From contig NZ_PYFT01000001.1 of the NCBI RefSeq assembly GCF_003023845.1, forward strand, positions 2,852,001 through 2,916,000: a stretch of 64,000 nt of DNA. The letters are read 5' to 3'. The position numbers were made by a program, and so were the translations under genes. Below are positions 41,689 to 50,193 of the stretch, in pieces. Source of the stretch: Adhaeribacter arboris (GTDB lineage: Bacteria; Bacteroidota; Bacteroidia; Cytophagales; Hymenobacteraceae). The notes beneath the pieces were generated by a model, which worked only from the letters and a program-made list of their open reading frames with translations, made no database searches and was not told where the DNA came from. Each line of letters starts with the position of its first letter. The stretch's first letter is position 1.

Positions 41689-42134
41689 TACCTAATTTTC
41701 GCTCCTATGGCCTGAATAGCTTCCTGTAGTTGCGTTTCTGCCGTTAAGGAACTACCCGTTAAAACATCTTTTCCTTTGCTCTCTACACTAGCGGCGTACT
41801 CCATACCGGCTACTACAATTAGCACATAACCGGCTGAATGCCTAGCGGCTAGTTCTTCGGCTAAAGCCTGACCTCTGGCCATACCCGTGGCCCTGTCTGT
41901 TCCCTTGTCCGCAGCCTGAAAGTTGTTTTCTACTATTTGACCGTCTTTTAATATCAGAAAGCCGATAGAAGAGCGTAGATTCCCGGTAATGTCGTTGTAC
42001 TCGCCAAACTCGCGAGCATTGCGAACGAACTCTAAACCGATTAACTGCAAGCGAGAAAACACTGCGTTGTGCAAGCCTTCTAAGCGTTTTTCCAGCATCC
42101 GGTTGATACTGGCTTGATTGAATTGGGCTTTCAT
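41688..42134 (-). CDS. HK97 gp10-like tail completion protein
   Basis: 148 residues: MLEKRLEGLHNAVFSRLQLI, ITGNLRSSIGFLILKDGQIV and ELAARHSAGYVLIVVAGMEY match the HK97_gp10 family (an N-terminal helix followed by a beta-meander with the TGNLRSS motif). It joins the tail to the neck. Confidence 0.75.
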   Translation of the reverse strand: MKAQFNQASINRMLEKRLEGLHNAVFSRLQLIGLEFVRNAREFGEYNDITGNLRSSIGFLILKDGQIVENNFQAADKGTDRATGMARGQALAEELAARHSAGYVLIVVAGMEYAASVESKGKDVLTGSSLTAETQLQEAIQAIGAKIR

Positions 42135-42469
42135 ATCCAGAACCGATTGTGAAAAAAGCCGCGTTCGTACCGCTTCACCTGACCAGAGACTACCAGATAA
42201 TTCCCTTGCTTTATTTCTACTTTGGTGCCCGTTGTAATATCCACCGTGCCACTGGGCAAAAACACCGTAAAGGCAAAATCTATCCGCTCTCCGTCCGTTG
42301 TGGTAACTATTTTAGCCCCACTCCCCGCATCGTTGGTTTCGGCTCTACAATCCAGTATTTGAGGGTTATTAACCCGCGTAGGCTGGATAATGCGGCCGTT
42401 CGCATCTTTTTGGGCTTCCGGATAATACCCTGCATCGAAATAAAGCTGGTGCGGGTATTGGCTTACCAT
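42131..42469 (-). CDS. Head-tail joining protein (stopper-like)
   Basis: 112 residues: ILDCRAETNDAGSGAKIVTT, GERIDFAFTVFLPSGTVDIT and NYLVVSGQVKRYERGFF follow the beta-barrel pattern of head-closure proteins. Overlaps the gp10-like gene as ATGA. Confidence 0.65.
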   Translation of the reverse strand: MVSQYPHQLYFDAGYYPEAQKDANGRIIQPTRVNNPQILDCRAETNDAGSGAKIVTTTDGERIDFAFTVFLPSGTVDITTGTKVEIKQGNYLVVSGQVKRYERGFFHNRFWI

Positions 42470-42813
42470 AAGTGCGAAATATTGCGGATAGTTGGTTTTG
42501 GCTTTTCTACAGGCCTTAGCTCTAATGGAATCAAGTCCATTCGATTTGTTTTAAGGCCTAGAAGAACAATGTTGCTGTTAATTGCGGCCTCTCTTGACTT
42601 AAGGTCAAAGCCTCCCTGTTGGACGCTTTCGGTATTTCTTAATCCCAACAAAACGTAAATAGTCGCCACATCCATTTTCAACTCATCCTCATCGGAATAA
42701 GGTGTTATTGGATTTAACTTTACCTCTTTCCTGTTTAAAGCACTATATAAGAGCTCATCTGTAGCAGATAAAGAAACCCGGGCTTGCAGTTCTTTTTTGT
42801 TGGTATTGGTCAT
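42463..42813 (-). CDS. Head-tail connector (adaptor-like) protein
   Basis: 116 residues, mostly helical (ATDELLYSALNRKEVKLNPI, EDELKMDVATIYVLLGLRNT). The position directly after the major capsid gene fits the gp6-type adaptor that docks on the portal. Confidence 0.55.
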   Translation of the reverse strand: MTNTNKKELQARVSLSATDELLYSALNRKEVKLNPITPYSDEDELKMDVATIYVLLGLRNTESVQQGGFDLKSREAAINSNIVLLGLKTNRMDLIPLELRPVEKPKPTIRNISHLW

Positions 42814-43946
42814 TAAGCCGCCACGTTAGTTTTTAACACGTAGATGTTATCCGCTGCCTCAATACCTGGGAAAGCGTTTAATTCAATCTCGGTATATTCT
42901 CTCCAGGGATCGTCATCGCGCCATTTCTTGATTAAAGCGCGGTCGTACTTGGCATAGGTTTTACCTGCTACCGGCGCGGCTTCTTCAATCACGTAGGCAT
43001 TGTGTACCGTGCCTAAACGACCGGCCGGCATAAACACCACGTTATTAGCTTCAAAAGGACGTTGGTATTTAATCGGAGCAGCTTTATCGGCTTGGGTAGC
43101 GATGCTTTCAATACCGATTACCTGATCTAGTAAGTTAATAGTAGGTAAGCGGTTAGCACCTAGAAATTCATTTACCCGATCTAAGGTTACCACAAACTTG
43201 GCGTTAGAGCCTGGGTTATTATAGCCTGAGATATAAGCTTTTAAAGCGGCGTTTTGGGATAATTGGAACCATTTGGCGTTATCCATCCAAATAGAATCAA
43301 ATACTAATCCTTTTGTATTGGAAGCCGATTGAACGACGTTTCGGATATCTTGAATCGGATCAGAAGTTGCATCACTCCACACTTTTACTACGGGTAGTAA
43401 GTGTGAAGCCATATCGTCGGGCTGTAACAACGGAATAGTACCGAAAACTGCGCCGTCCGGGTTATTGAGTACACTTACATCGATTGTGAGGGTAGAAATA
43501 CCCTGCAAAAACATGTAATCCAATCGAAGATCCGTAGACAAAGAAACTTCCTGCACATCGTTTTGCAACAAACGGGCAATTTCATCTTCTAACTCTACTC
43601 CTGACATGTAATTGCGGAGGTTCTGTATAGCACGGTAATCGTCCTGATCCATGGCGAATTTCTCTTTCATGGTCGGTATTTTACCGCTTACAAAAGAGAT
43701 TCCGGGCCGGGAACGTAATGGAGCCGGTGAATTTTTATCTACAATAGAAGCAGCGGCCGGATTACGGCTTTTGCCTACTACGGTTTCAAAGCTTAATTCT
43801 CCTTTTTTCACTCCCCACGTTAAGTATTTGCGCCACAGGGTACGGCCAAATAAAGCTACCTGGGAGTTGTCGATATAGGCTTGCATATCGGCTCCCACGT
43901 GCATATTGGGAATTAATTCTTGGTATATACTGGTTGCTCTTGACAT
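42813..43946 (-). CDS. Major capsid protein (gpE-like family)
   Basis: 377 residues. The N-terminal arm (NMHVGADMQAYIDNSQVALF), the P-domain part and the closing segment KKWRDDDPWREYTEIELNAF followed by PGIEAADNIYVLKT match the Phage_cap_E family, which has the HK97 fold. No cleavage site is obvious; a separate scaffold gene lies upstream. Confidence 0.85.
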   Translation of the reverse strand: MSRATSIYQELIPNMHVGADMQAYIDNSQVALFGRTLWRKYLTWGVKKGELSFETVVGKSRNPAAASIVDKNSPAPLRSRPGISFVSGKIPTMKEKFAMDQDDYRAIQNLRNYMSGVELEDEIARLLQNDVQEVSLSTDLRLDYMFLQGISTLTIDVSVLNNPDGAVFGTIPLLQPDDMASHLLPVVKVWSDATSDPIQDIRNVVQSASNTKGLVFDSIWMDNAKWFQLSQNAALKAYISGYNNPGSNAKFVVTLDRVNEFLGANRLPTINLLDQVIGIESIATQADKAAPIKYQRPFEANNVVFMPAGRLGTVHNAYVIEEAAPVAGKTYAKYDRALIKKWRDDDPWREYTEIELNAFPGIEAADNIYVLKTNVAA

Positions 43947-43949
43947 TTC

Positions 43950-44549
43950 TTAGAGTGATTGAGAGTAAATAATGCGCGGCAAAGCAGCTTCTAATTCAGG
44001 GGAATAAGGCACCCGCTTGGCGTACAGAGGATTGTTCGGATTCGCTATTACTACAGTAATACTTTCTCCGTCTCTTACAATTTTATCCGCGTAGTTAACG
44101 CTGTTCACACCCCCAAAGGAAGAGTTAGATGCGCCAGTGGTAGAGGAAGCAAAAACCAGTTCACCCGCGTTCACTGCGCCAATAGTGGTGCCTACGGTAA
44201 CAACATCGTAATCCGCATTGGTTTTGTCGATTGCAGTAATGGGATAAGCTTTATTACCGGGTTTAGCGGCAAAGTTTTGTCCGATTGCAAGAGGGCTGTT
44301 TTTATTTACTTTATAGGTGGTTGCCGAACCGCCTGCCGTTTCTACTACAGTGCCTACTACCAAAGGCTTAGCCAGTCGGGTAGTTTCGTTAGCGATCATC
44401 GGGCAACCGGCTGGAATGACATAACCATCGGGCAAGCCGGTACGGTCTAAGCCGAACCCACCTTGCACCGCACTCATTTGACCGCCGTTACGCTGCCAAA
44501 CGGGAATGTCGTTCAGGGTCTTTTTGGTATAATTATATCCTAATCCCAT
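43950..44549 (-). CDS. Head decoration / fibre-like structural protein
   Basis: 199 residues with a VGTVVETAGGSATTYKVNKN and DVVTVGTTIGAVNAGELVFA beta-pattern. It lies between scaffold and capsid and resembles the lambda gpD-type or head-fibre proteins that stabilise capsids. Not certain. Confidence 0.55.
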   Translation of the reverse strand: MGLGYNYTKKTLNDIPVWQRNGGQMSAVQGGFGLDRTGLPDGYVIPAGCPMIANETTRLAKPLVVGTVVETAGGSATTYKVNKNSPLAIGQNFAAKPGNKAYPITAIDKTNADYDVVTVGTTIGAVNAGELVFASSTTGASNSSFGGVNSVNYADKIVRDGESITVVIANPNNPLYAKRVPYSPELEAALPRIIYSQSL

Positions 44550-44551
44550 TT

Positions 44552-45187
44552 TTAAACTTGTTTAGTTTCTTTTTCTCTTTCAATTAGCCGTTTCATCGCC
44601 GGGCTAACTTTGTTATCGGCGGTTGATATACCCGTTCCTCGCGGCGGCGGGCCTCCGTTCGCGCTACTATTGGCAGCTTCTTGTTTAAAGGCGGTATAAT
44701 CAGCTTCAATCTCAGCAGCAACGGTTTCCAGTTCTTCTTCCGTTTTAGGCAAGCGACCTTTGTAAAACAAGGCCGGAATGTCTTTTAAGCGGGTAGATAG
44801 TTTTTGCTGGATAGTAGTTTGTGCCTTTTCGGTTTCAAGTGCTTCCATCTTTTGAGCGAAAGGCTTAAACCAATCAGGCATTTCTGCCGGAGGTTGTTGC
44901 TGTTGATTTTGCTGATTGAATTGCTGATTTTCGGAGTTGTTGTTTTGTGCCTGCTTTTTCTTATCGTTTACCGCTTTATCATCGGCTTTCTGCATAGTTA
45001 AAAATGCACCGTCCGGATGTAAACCGTTAAAGAAATCTAATTGGGCATCAATGACACCATCTTCGGCTTCGTCAACAATGGTAGGGGCAACTTTAGCCGC
45101 AAATGCGTCTAACGTTTTGTTGGCTAAGGCAATCGTTTTAAAGCGTTCTTTAAACCGAGCCTTAATGCGTTCTTCTGATACAGCCAT
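44552..45187 (-). CDS. Capsid scaffold protein
   Basis: 211 residues, strongly charged and helical with a Gln/Asn-rich linker (QNNNSENQQFNQQNQQQQPP, about residues 80-100) followed by DWFKPFAQKMEALETEKAQ. This is the layout of phage scaffold proteins (DUF4355-like). It precedes the decoration and capsid genes. Confidence 0.75.
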   Translation of the reverse strand: MAVSEERIKARFKERFKTIALANKTLDAFAAKVAPTIVDEAEDGVIDAQLDFFNGLHPDGAFLTMQKADDKAVNDKKKQAQNNNSENQQFNQQNQQQQPPAEMPDWFKPFAQKMEALETEKAQTTIQQKLSTRLKDIPALFYKGRLPKTEEELETVAAEIEADYTAFKQEAANSSANGGPPPRGTGISTADNKVSPAMKRLIEREKETKQV

Positions 45188-45310
45188 TTGTTTTTAAGTC
45201 GTCAAACTTGAGAACTTAAAAATATCTTTATGGGTGCATATTCTAGCTAAGACCAGTGAGGTAAGAGATGCCTGTTTGAGATTAGGCACACAATAAATTG
45301 GAAAGGGCAC

Positions 45311-45349
45311 AAAAAAGCCGGTAGAGGTGAGTTTCTACCGGCTAAAAAT
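45311..45349 (-). terminator. Terminator after small membrane gene
   Basis: AGCCGGTAGA pairs with TCTACCGGCT. On the minus strand the stem ends in a run of T. It separates the 45365 gene from the capsid-scaffold genes, whose own promoter must lie in the 45188-45310 gap. Confidence 0.85.
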
Positions 45350-45364
45350 AGGAACAAAGAAGAA

Positions 45365-45553
45365 TTAATTGAAAAAGTTAACTGCCAAAGATATTGCCGT
45401 AAACGTTCCTCCTAACAAACTGGAAGCGGCTAAAATAACAAACTTCGTTTCCTGGCCTAGCTGACCTTCTGCCGCTTTCCGGGAAAAATAAACGCAAGCG
45501 GTAAGGCTTACCACAATAATACCAACGCAGAGTGCAACTATTGCATAACTCAT
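45365..45553 (-). CDS. Small two-helix membrane protein, moron-like
   Basis: 62 residues: MSYAIVALCVGIIVVSLTAC and FVILAASSLLGGTFTAISLA, with a charged turn (EGQLGQETK). Its promoter has a TATATTCG element only three bases before the ATG and a terminator follows, so it is an independent unit. Function unknown; expression from a lysogen is likely. Confidence 0.75.
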   Translation of the reverse strand: MSYAIVALCVGIIVVSLTACVYFSRKAAEGQLGQETKFVILAASSLLGGTFTAISLAVNFFN

Positions 45554-45574
45554 ACCCGAATATACGTTAATTTT
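45551..45574 (-). promoter_or_regulatory. Leaderless promoter, copy 1 (45365 gene)
   Basis: On the minus strand AAAATTAACGTATATTCGGG directly before TATG. The TATATTCG (45557-45564) lies three bases before the start codon at 45553, so transcription would begin at or next to the start codon. Confidence 0.7.
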
Positions 45575-46043
45575 GATTAGGTAAAACCGTATCAGAGAAA
45601 CCCATATAACCAGCAGAAGGAGAATAATTTGGTTTACCCTCTATCAGAAATTTGGCACCTACTCCCTGTTCGATAACGGGAAGAAAGTATTGTTTATGTT
45701 CCGGTTCAAATTCAATACCTTTCAAAATTTCGGGTTGATTTAAATTCCTAAAAGTTATTTTAGTTTCCTCAATAGAATACACTTCCCAGGCGTTATCAGG
45801 ATAATCTTGTTTAACTGGTTCTGGGGCTATCCAATTACCATCTACCACACTACCGCCAAAAGCTGCCTGCAAAGTTTCAGGAGTAAAATCCGCTGTTTCA
45901 AAATTAAAGCGAGCATTACCACTCAAGGAGGAAACAGGACGGTTATTCCCACTAGATAAATCAACGGTATTGGAAGCATCCAAATCTATTTCTTTACCGT
46001 CTTCCAGGATTATTTTCTTTAGAGCAAAATGTTTAGTTCCCAT
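45567..46043 (-). CDS. Tail tube-like paralogue in moron position
   Basis: 158 residues. FTPETLQAAFGGSVVDGNWI and PVKQDYPDNAWEVYSIEETK resemble APEALQAAFGGTIVGTGAAK and the following block of the major tail tube protein (40761). It has its own leaderless promoter and overlaps no neighbour in the head operon. It may be an alternative tube subunit, a decoy or a tail protein moved from another phage. Confidence 0.6.
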   Translation of the reverse strand: MGTKHFALKKIILEDGKEIDLDASNTVDLSSGNNRPVSSLSGNARFNFETADFTPETLQAAFGGSVVDGNWIAPEPVKQDYPDNAWEVYSIEETKITFRNLNQPEILKGIEFEPEHKQYFLPVIEQGVGAKFLIEGKPNYSPSAGYMGFSDTVLPNQN

Positions 46044-46064
46044 ACGCGAATATACGTTAATTTT
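46041..46064 (-). promoter_or_regulatory. Leaderless promoter, copy 2 (45567 gene)
   Basis: AAAATTAACGTATATTCGCG directly before TATG, nearly identical to the 45551-45574 copy. TATATTCG (46047-46054) and a three-base gap precede ATG 46043. Confidence 0.7.
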
Positions 46065-46097
46065 CTAAAACCTGCTTCATTAATCGCGGGTTATTCG

Positions 46098-46111
46098 TAT
46101 ATTTAAGTATG
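46098..46111 (+). promoter_or_regulatory. Leaderless promoter, copy 3 (46109 gene)
   Basis: TATATTTA at 46098-46105, then AGT and ATG at 46109. This points the opposite way and is divergent from copy 2, 50 bp away. Confidence 0.65.
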
Positions 46112-46534
46112 GTAACAACTGAATCAAATATAAATATTATTCTACCTGTGCCCCGTTTTTATAAAAAAGACGGTTTCTATTTAGATAAAATGACACCGGA
46201 ACAAGCAGAGGTATTTATGAGGAATGCAGAGGAGATAAATTACCTGAATAATCAACAAATACTACGTGATTGTTTTGAACAAGTAATGCAATTAACGTGT
46301 CGAAAACCCAATATGCCTTCTGATAATCTACGGGCTTCTGTCCTTCTTTGTCAGCAGTATATAAAAGATTTGCAAAAAGGAATTAAAAAACATTCTAATC
46401 CCTATAAGCATAAACTGGAATTAAATGATAAATTACACCAACTTCGATTGAGTTACCTAACTGACTTTAGAAATCGAATGCACATTACCATGCAAACGCT
46501 TGCCTATAGGGAGAAAGTTGGTAAGCATATTTAA
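46109..46534 (+). CDS. Hypothetical rightward protein inside the head operon
   Basis: 141 residues, mostly helical (QAEVFMRNAEEINYLNNQQI, HKLELNDKLHQLRLSYLTDF). It is the only rightward gene in the head-packaging region and ends directly at the stop of the Mu F-like gene. No domain recognised. The opposite orientation and leaderless promoter suggest a lysogenic or moron gene. Confidence 0.65.
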   Translation: MVTTESNINIILPVPRFYKKDGFYLDKMTPEQAEVFMRNAEEINYLNNQQILRDCFEQVMQLTCRKPNMPSDNLRASVLLCQQYIKDLQKGIKKHSNPYKHKLELNDKLHQLRLSYLTDFRNRMHITMQTLAYREKVGKHI

Positions 46535-47569
46535 TTATTCCGACTTAACAAATCGCTTATTTTCTACCATCCAGTTAGGTAATTGTTTCCAGCCTTCCAT
46601 CTTCTCCCGGTTTTCAGCTACATACGCTTTAAAAGCGGGAGAAACATCTTTTATTCTACCTTCAAACTTAAACTTATCTGCTTCTCCAACTAATAAAGCA
46701 TCCTCGTACTTATCGTACTGTTCTTTAGAGGCAAGAACTGGAATTTTATAACAAATACAGTTGGGATGCCAATGTACCCAATCAAAATCTACGGGATAAA
46801 CACCCGCTAAATTATCGCAAATATCGTAAGCAGGATGATTTCGGGAAAGTTTAATTTCGTAGCCTAATACAAACTTAGTATTCTTCCATTGTTCCCCATC
46901 AGCGGCCCGGTATGCGGCATTAGTTTCCGTTCGAGATAATCTCAAAGCGTTTTTGTAGGAACTTTTATAAATTCCGACACCAGGCTTATACAATTTCGCC
47001 GGCTTACTTAATACCAATTTGCCTTTGGCGTTCCGTAGCCGCCGAAACAATCTATCCGGTTCTTTTAAGAATCGTTTGGCTTCCTGGGCCATCTTGGCGG
47101 CACTCTGCCCTTCGGATAAGCCGACAAATAAGGTTTGTTCAATTTCCGCTTGCAGTTGGTTAGTCAGGTTCCAAACCCTATCCGATAAGGTGAGCCTACG
47201 CGTTTTGCGAGCGATAAAATTTGAAAAGGCTTGTTGGTTGCGGAAGGCTTGCTTTACGGGTTCTGCTACGGTACCGTACTTCTGTTCCAAAAGGGCTAGA
47301 TTCTTGGCAGTAGACAGGTTAAACTCTCCTTGGATGCCATTTACCAGGGTAATCATTAATTGCTGCTGGAAGGCGGTTAAAATGCGAGTAATGGCACTAT
47401 TTAAAGCCGGGTAATCGGTAATGCGGAAGGTAGTATTGGTGATGGTGATACCTGTAGAGGCCCGGAATACTTCATCTAGCACCGCGTAGTACAAGACCTG
47501 TACCTGCTTTTGCTGGGAGGCGAGGTTTTGCAGGTGTTGAGCTTCGTATTCGCGGTTAATATCTGGCAT
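46535..47569 (-). CDS. Mu gpF-like minor head protein
   Basis: 344 residues. LSRTETNAAYRAADGEQWKN and LSRNHPAYDICDNLAGVYPV and WVHWHPNCICYKIPVLASKE match the Mu F-like head morphogenesis domain. The first two thirds are helical. It lies downstream of portal, as in SPP1-like phages, where such proteins are carried inside the head. Confidence 0.8.
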   Translation of the reverse strand: MPDINREYEAQHLQNLASQQKQVQVLYYAVLDEVFRASTGITITNTTFRITDYPALNSAITRILTAFQQQLMITLVNGIQGEFNLSTAKNLALLEQKYGTVAEPVKQAFRNQQAFSNFIARKTRRLTLSDRVWNLTNQLQAEIEQTLFVGLSEGQSAAKMAQEAKRFLKEPDRLFRRLRNAKGKLVLSKPAKLYKPGVGIYKSSYKNALRLSRTETNAAYRAADGEQWKNTKFVLGYEIKLSRNHPAYDICDNLAGVYPVDFDWVHWHPNCICYKIPVLASKEQYDKYEDALLVGEADKFKFEGRIKDVSPAFKAYVAENREKMEGWKQLPNWMVENKRFVKSE

Positions 47570-47766
47570 TAGTTAACTTTTTCAAACTTCTGATAAGGAT
47601 ATTTAAGAGTGTACCAGTCCCGATGTTCACAGTAGGTGCATTTATGTTCCCACTTAGGAGGATTGCTTAATAATATGGGCATATCTGTTTGCTGCATAGT
47701 ACCGATTTTGCATACTTCACAAACATTCTCCACTAATAATACTTTAACTTCTGCAACTCTTTCCAT
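47569..47766 (-). CDS. Small zinc-ribbon protein
   Basis: 65 residues from MERVAEVKVLLVENVCEVCK; a further ATG at 47793 is possible. CEVCKIG and CTYCEHRDWY give a four-Cys site. Its stop overlaps the 46535 start. Unknown function. Confidence 0.65.
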   Translation of the reverse strand: MERVAEVKVLLVENVCEVCKIGTMQQTDMPILLSNPPKWEHKCTYCEHRDWYTLKYPYQKFEKVN

Positions 47767-47770
47767 TATT

Positions 47771-47992
47771 TTATCTTCTACAAAAAGGCACAAACATAAA
47801 CACTTTACACTTCTTACAATAAAAACCTGCCTGCATTATCATTTCTCCTTTACACTGGATAGACTGCATATCGGCTAGTAATTCTTCTCCGGTTTTACCT
47901 ACAAAGTAACAGGCAGAAGGACGGAAGATGTATTTAGGCTGGTTAGGGTTGTTCACTTTAAAAATTCTTCCCAAGTTTTTGCTTGTCCCCAA
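47771..47992 (-). CDS. Small Cys-containing protein
   Basis: 73 residues (PNQPKYIFRPSACYFVGKTG, FYCKKCKVFMFVPFCRR). It overlaps the 47953 gene by 40 bp in another frame. Probably another zinc-ribbon type protein. Unknown function. Confidence 0.5.
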   Translation of the reverse strand: MGTSKNLGRIFKVNNPNQPKYIFRPSACYFVGKTGEELLADMQSIQCKGEMIMQAGFYCKKCKVFMFVPFCRR

Positions 47993-48225
47993 ATCTTAGA
48001 CATTATTAATACCATCGCTTCATAAGGAACATTTATAATACGATACTGATTATTACCAAAAAACACTTCGGTATGCTCTGGCAAAGGTTCATTATCCTTC
48101 ATATAAGGGCTTATACTGGTTACACTTCTTAAGTCAATCTGACCAGTTTCCCAGATAAGTTGCTCATCACGGCCTAGCTTATCGGCTAATTCATCATTGT
48201 AGAGTACTTCCGCTTGTAGTATCAC
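47953..48225 (-). CDS. Hypothetical phage protein
   Basis: 90 residues (LYNDELADKLGRDEQLIWET, EVFFGNNQYRIINVPYEAMV). It overlaps the 48222 gene as ATGA. Conserved-looking but unrecognised. Confidence 0.6.
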   Translation of the reverse strand: MILQAEVLYNDELADKLGRDEQLIWETGQIDLRSVTSISPYMKDNEPLPEHTEVFFGNNQYRIINVPYEAMVLIMSKIWGQAKTWEEFLK

Positions 48226-48491
48226 AGCAATTCCAAAGCTTTAAAACCATGATGTTTAAAAGGATTATGTCCAACCGCCATAATTGGAGGAGGGCGGTGC
48301 CCCATCGTGGCCAGCCAGATTTCGCCTGTGCGATTGATTTCAGCTAGTTCTTCCGGCGTTGGTTTCCAACAAGAAACGATAAAGGGAATTTCTTCACCAT
48401 CCTTGCTGATTGCAACGGGCATATCGTCGGTGTTGGGATTGTCACCGGCACCAAGATTTAAATTAGATTCTTTAAAGGGAACAGGCTTCAT
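48222..48491 (-). CDS. Hypothetical phage protein with His-rich C-terminus
   Basis: 89 residues (IPFIVSCWKPTPEELAEINR, GHRPPPIMAVGHNPFKHHGF). The central part resembles a family of small phage-associated proteins of unknown role (W-x-P-T-x-E-E-L-A-E). Between portal and minor head genes. Confidence 0.6.
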   Translation of the reverse strand: MKPVPFKESNLNLGAGDNPNTDDMPVAISKDGEEIPFIVSCWKPTPEELAEINRTGEIWLATMGHRPPPIMAVGHNPFKHHGFKALELL

Positions 48492-48589
48492 AATTTAATT
48501 TTTCTCAATTTCCTTAACAACATTCTACCTACTATTTGCAGGGTTAACCGCCATCCAAAGCAGGTTAGCAGGTAATCAATATTCCACAT
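48488..48589 (-). CDS. 33-residue basic protein
   Basis: MWNIDYLLTCFGWRLTLQIV then GRMLLRKLRKIKL. The start overlaps the 48589 stop as TAATG and the stop overlaps the 48491 start as ATGA, so it is coupled on both sides. Half hydrophobic, half basic. Unknown. Confidence 0.6.
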   Translation of the reverse strand: MWNIDYLLTCFGWRLTLQIVGRMLLRKLRKIKL

Positions 48590-48801
48590 TATTTTATCTT
48601 AGCTGCCAATTCTTCAATGATAGCCTTCCGTAAAAACTTGCGGTCGTTGCCAATCTTGATAAATGGAATTTCGGCAACCCAGGCGCCATCTTCTAAGGGT
48701 TGTACATAATCCAGAGCGATTTGCTCCATGCGTTTGGACATCTTTTGTCCTTTAGTCGGGTCGCTGCTGTATACAACGGTACCGGTAGTTACATTTGCCA
48801 T
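48589..48801 (-). CDS. Hypothetical protein after portal
   Basis: 70 residues (YSSDPTKGQKMSKRMEQIAL, DRKFLRKAIIEELAAKIK). It lies 5 bp after the portal stop. Could be a small head-packaging accessory; not recognised. Confidence 0.6.
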   Translation of the reverse strand: MANVTTGTVVYSSDPTKGQKMSKRMEQIALDYVQPLEDGAWVAEIPFIKIGNDRKFLRKAIIEELAAKIK

Positions 48802-48806
48802 AAATT

Positions 48807-50186
48807 TTAAATAGTTAAGGTTACTTTATCTTCAGTTTCTTCGCCTTGTAGTTGGGAATATTCCGTATCCGCATCTTTCACCAAAGGATTCTGACTAACG
48901 GCGGTTTTTTGGCTCATAATAGCTTTACCCCCCGTGGCCAGGTTGAGCATGTTTAATACATCTTCAAACGAATCAGGTAATGGATTACCAAACTCAATGC
49001 CTACTTTCAGGTTTTTGGCTTGTTGAGCAATAGTGGGATTGGTGTCCACAAATGTGGTTATAAAAGCTTTGATAATATTGATTTCTCGGTCTATCATCTC
49101 TTCGAACAACTCGTGTTTGCGCATGGCTTTGAGTAAAGCCTGGAAGAAAAGCAGCTCCATCGCCTTGCCGGAAGTAGTACCGATAGTAGCCATCTTCTCG
49201 AGGGAAATATCGGGCGTATCGGTAAAAAACTGGATATCTTCTTTCAGATTTTCCCGCTCTTGTTTTACCATTTCTACGGCCATTTGAGGAGTGAGGTAGG
49301 AAGCATCGGCACCCGGTCCATCTAATTCCACCACCCGCCCTACTTCGTCTTTCCCTGGCAAGGATTGTACGATTCCTTTTAGTATCAGAATAGGATCGGC
49401 GCTGTAGTCATTCACGTCCGCCCGCCGGGAACCTAAGTACTCGTACCGTTCAATTAGCGGCTGCACATCCGCCCATTCGGTCTGAGCTTGCTTGTAGTAG
49501 GATGCCGGAATTTTACCGATCGGATTGGCTTTGGTTTCTACCTCCCATCCATCGTCTTTTTTGGTGCAGTAGATAATGTTTTTTGCCTGGTAAACATCAA
49601 AATGCTCTACCTCCTTTTCCCCTTCCATCACGAGGTATCCCCGGCCAAAAGCTTGCAGGGCGCCATAACTGTCAAAAAGGGTATAAAGAGTGTCCCCTAG
49701 CGATTTGGCCAGGAGCATAGACCGGACTTTTACTACGCCGGGCTTGCTTTTATTTTCATCCGTCAGAGGATCTTCGGTTTGGGGAAAGAAAAGCCGGGCT
49801 ACTTCGGTTTCAGAGAATAAGGTCCGGGCCAGTTCCCGGTTACGGGCATTTTGCCGCATATCTTTCCAGAGGTCAGTTAAGTAACCAAATACCTCATCGG
49901 TGCCTTCTGATTGCTGTACCAACTGCACGGGTTTACCGAATAAAAAGGCAACGGCGAGTTCCACAATCTTTTTCTGATAAGGGACGGGAAGTTTCCATTG
50001 CTTGACATTCTCGGTGGCGCCATCCGCTTTTTTGATAATCTTATCTTGGCGTTTCATTACCTGGTGTTCTGCAATTTGATATTGCTTCAAACTGTCCTCG
50101 ACTACCTTTTCGCGGGTGACAAAACCACTCCGAAGGGAATCAATATTTTTTGCTTCAAGCAGTTCCTGAAATTTTTCTGGTGTCAT
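48807..50186 (-). CDS. Portal protein (SPP1 gp6-like)
   Basis: 459 residues from the ATG giving MTPEKFQELLEAKNIDSLRS; the frame opens further up to 50246 inside terminase. LPVPYQKKIVELAVAFLFGK, the central FDSYGALQAFGRGYLV and SLEKMATIGTTSGKAMELLF are the wing, stem and crown parts of Phage_prot_Gp6-type portals. It forms the dodecameric DNA entry ring. Confidence 0.88.
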   Translation of the reverse strand: MTPEKFQELLEAKNIDSLRSGFVTREKVVEDSLKQYQIAEHQVMKRQDKIIKKADGATENVKQWKLPVPYQKKIVELAVAFLFGKPVQLVQQSEGTDEVFGYLTDLWKDMRQNARNRELARTLFSETEVARLFFPQTEDPLTDENKSKPGVVKVRSMLLAKSLGDTLYTLFDSYGALQAFGRGYLVMEGEKEVEHFDVYQAKNIIYCTKKDDGWEVETKANPIGKIPASYYKQAQTEWADVQPLIERYEYLGSRRADVNDYSADPILILKGIVQSLPGKDEVGRVVELDGPGADASYLTPQMAVEMVKQERENLKEDIQFFTDTPDISLEKMATIGTTSGKAMELLFFQALLKAMRKHELFEEMIDREINIIKAFITTFVDTNPTIAQQAKNLKVGIEFGNPLPDSFEDVLNMLNLATGGKAIMSQKTAVSQNPLVKDADTEYSQLQGEETEDKVTLTI

Positions 50187-50193
50187 ATACCTG

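Noticed and set aside
42149-42658. 169-codon plus-strand ORF
   Set aside because: It lies opposite the connector genes, which have clear structural motifs and operon spacing.
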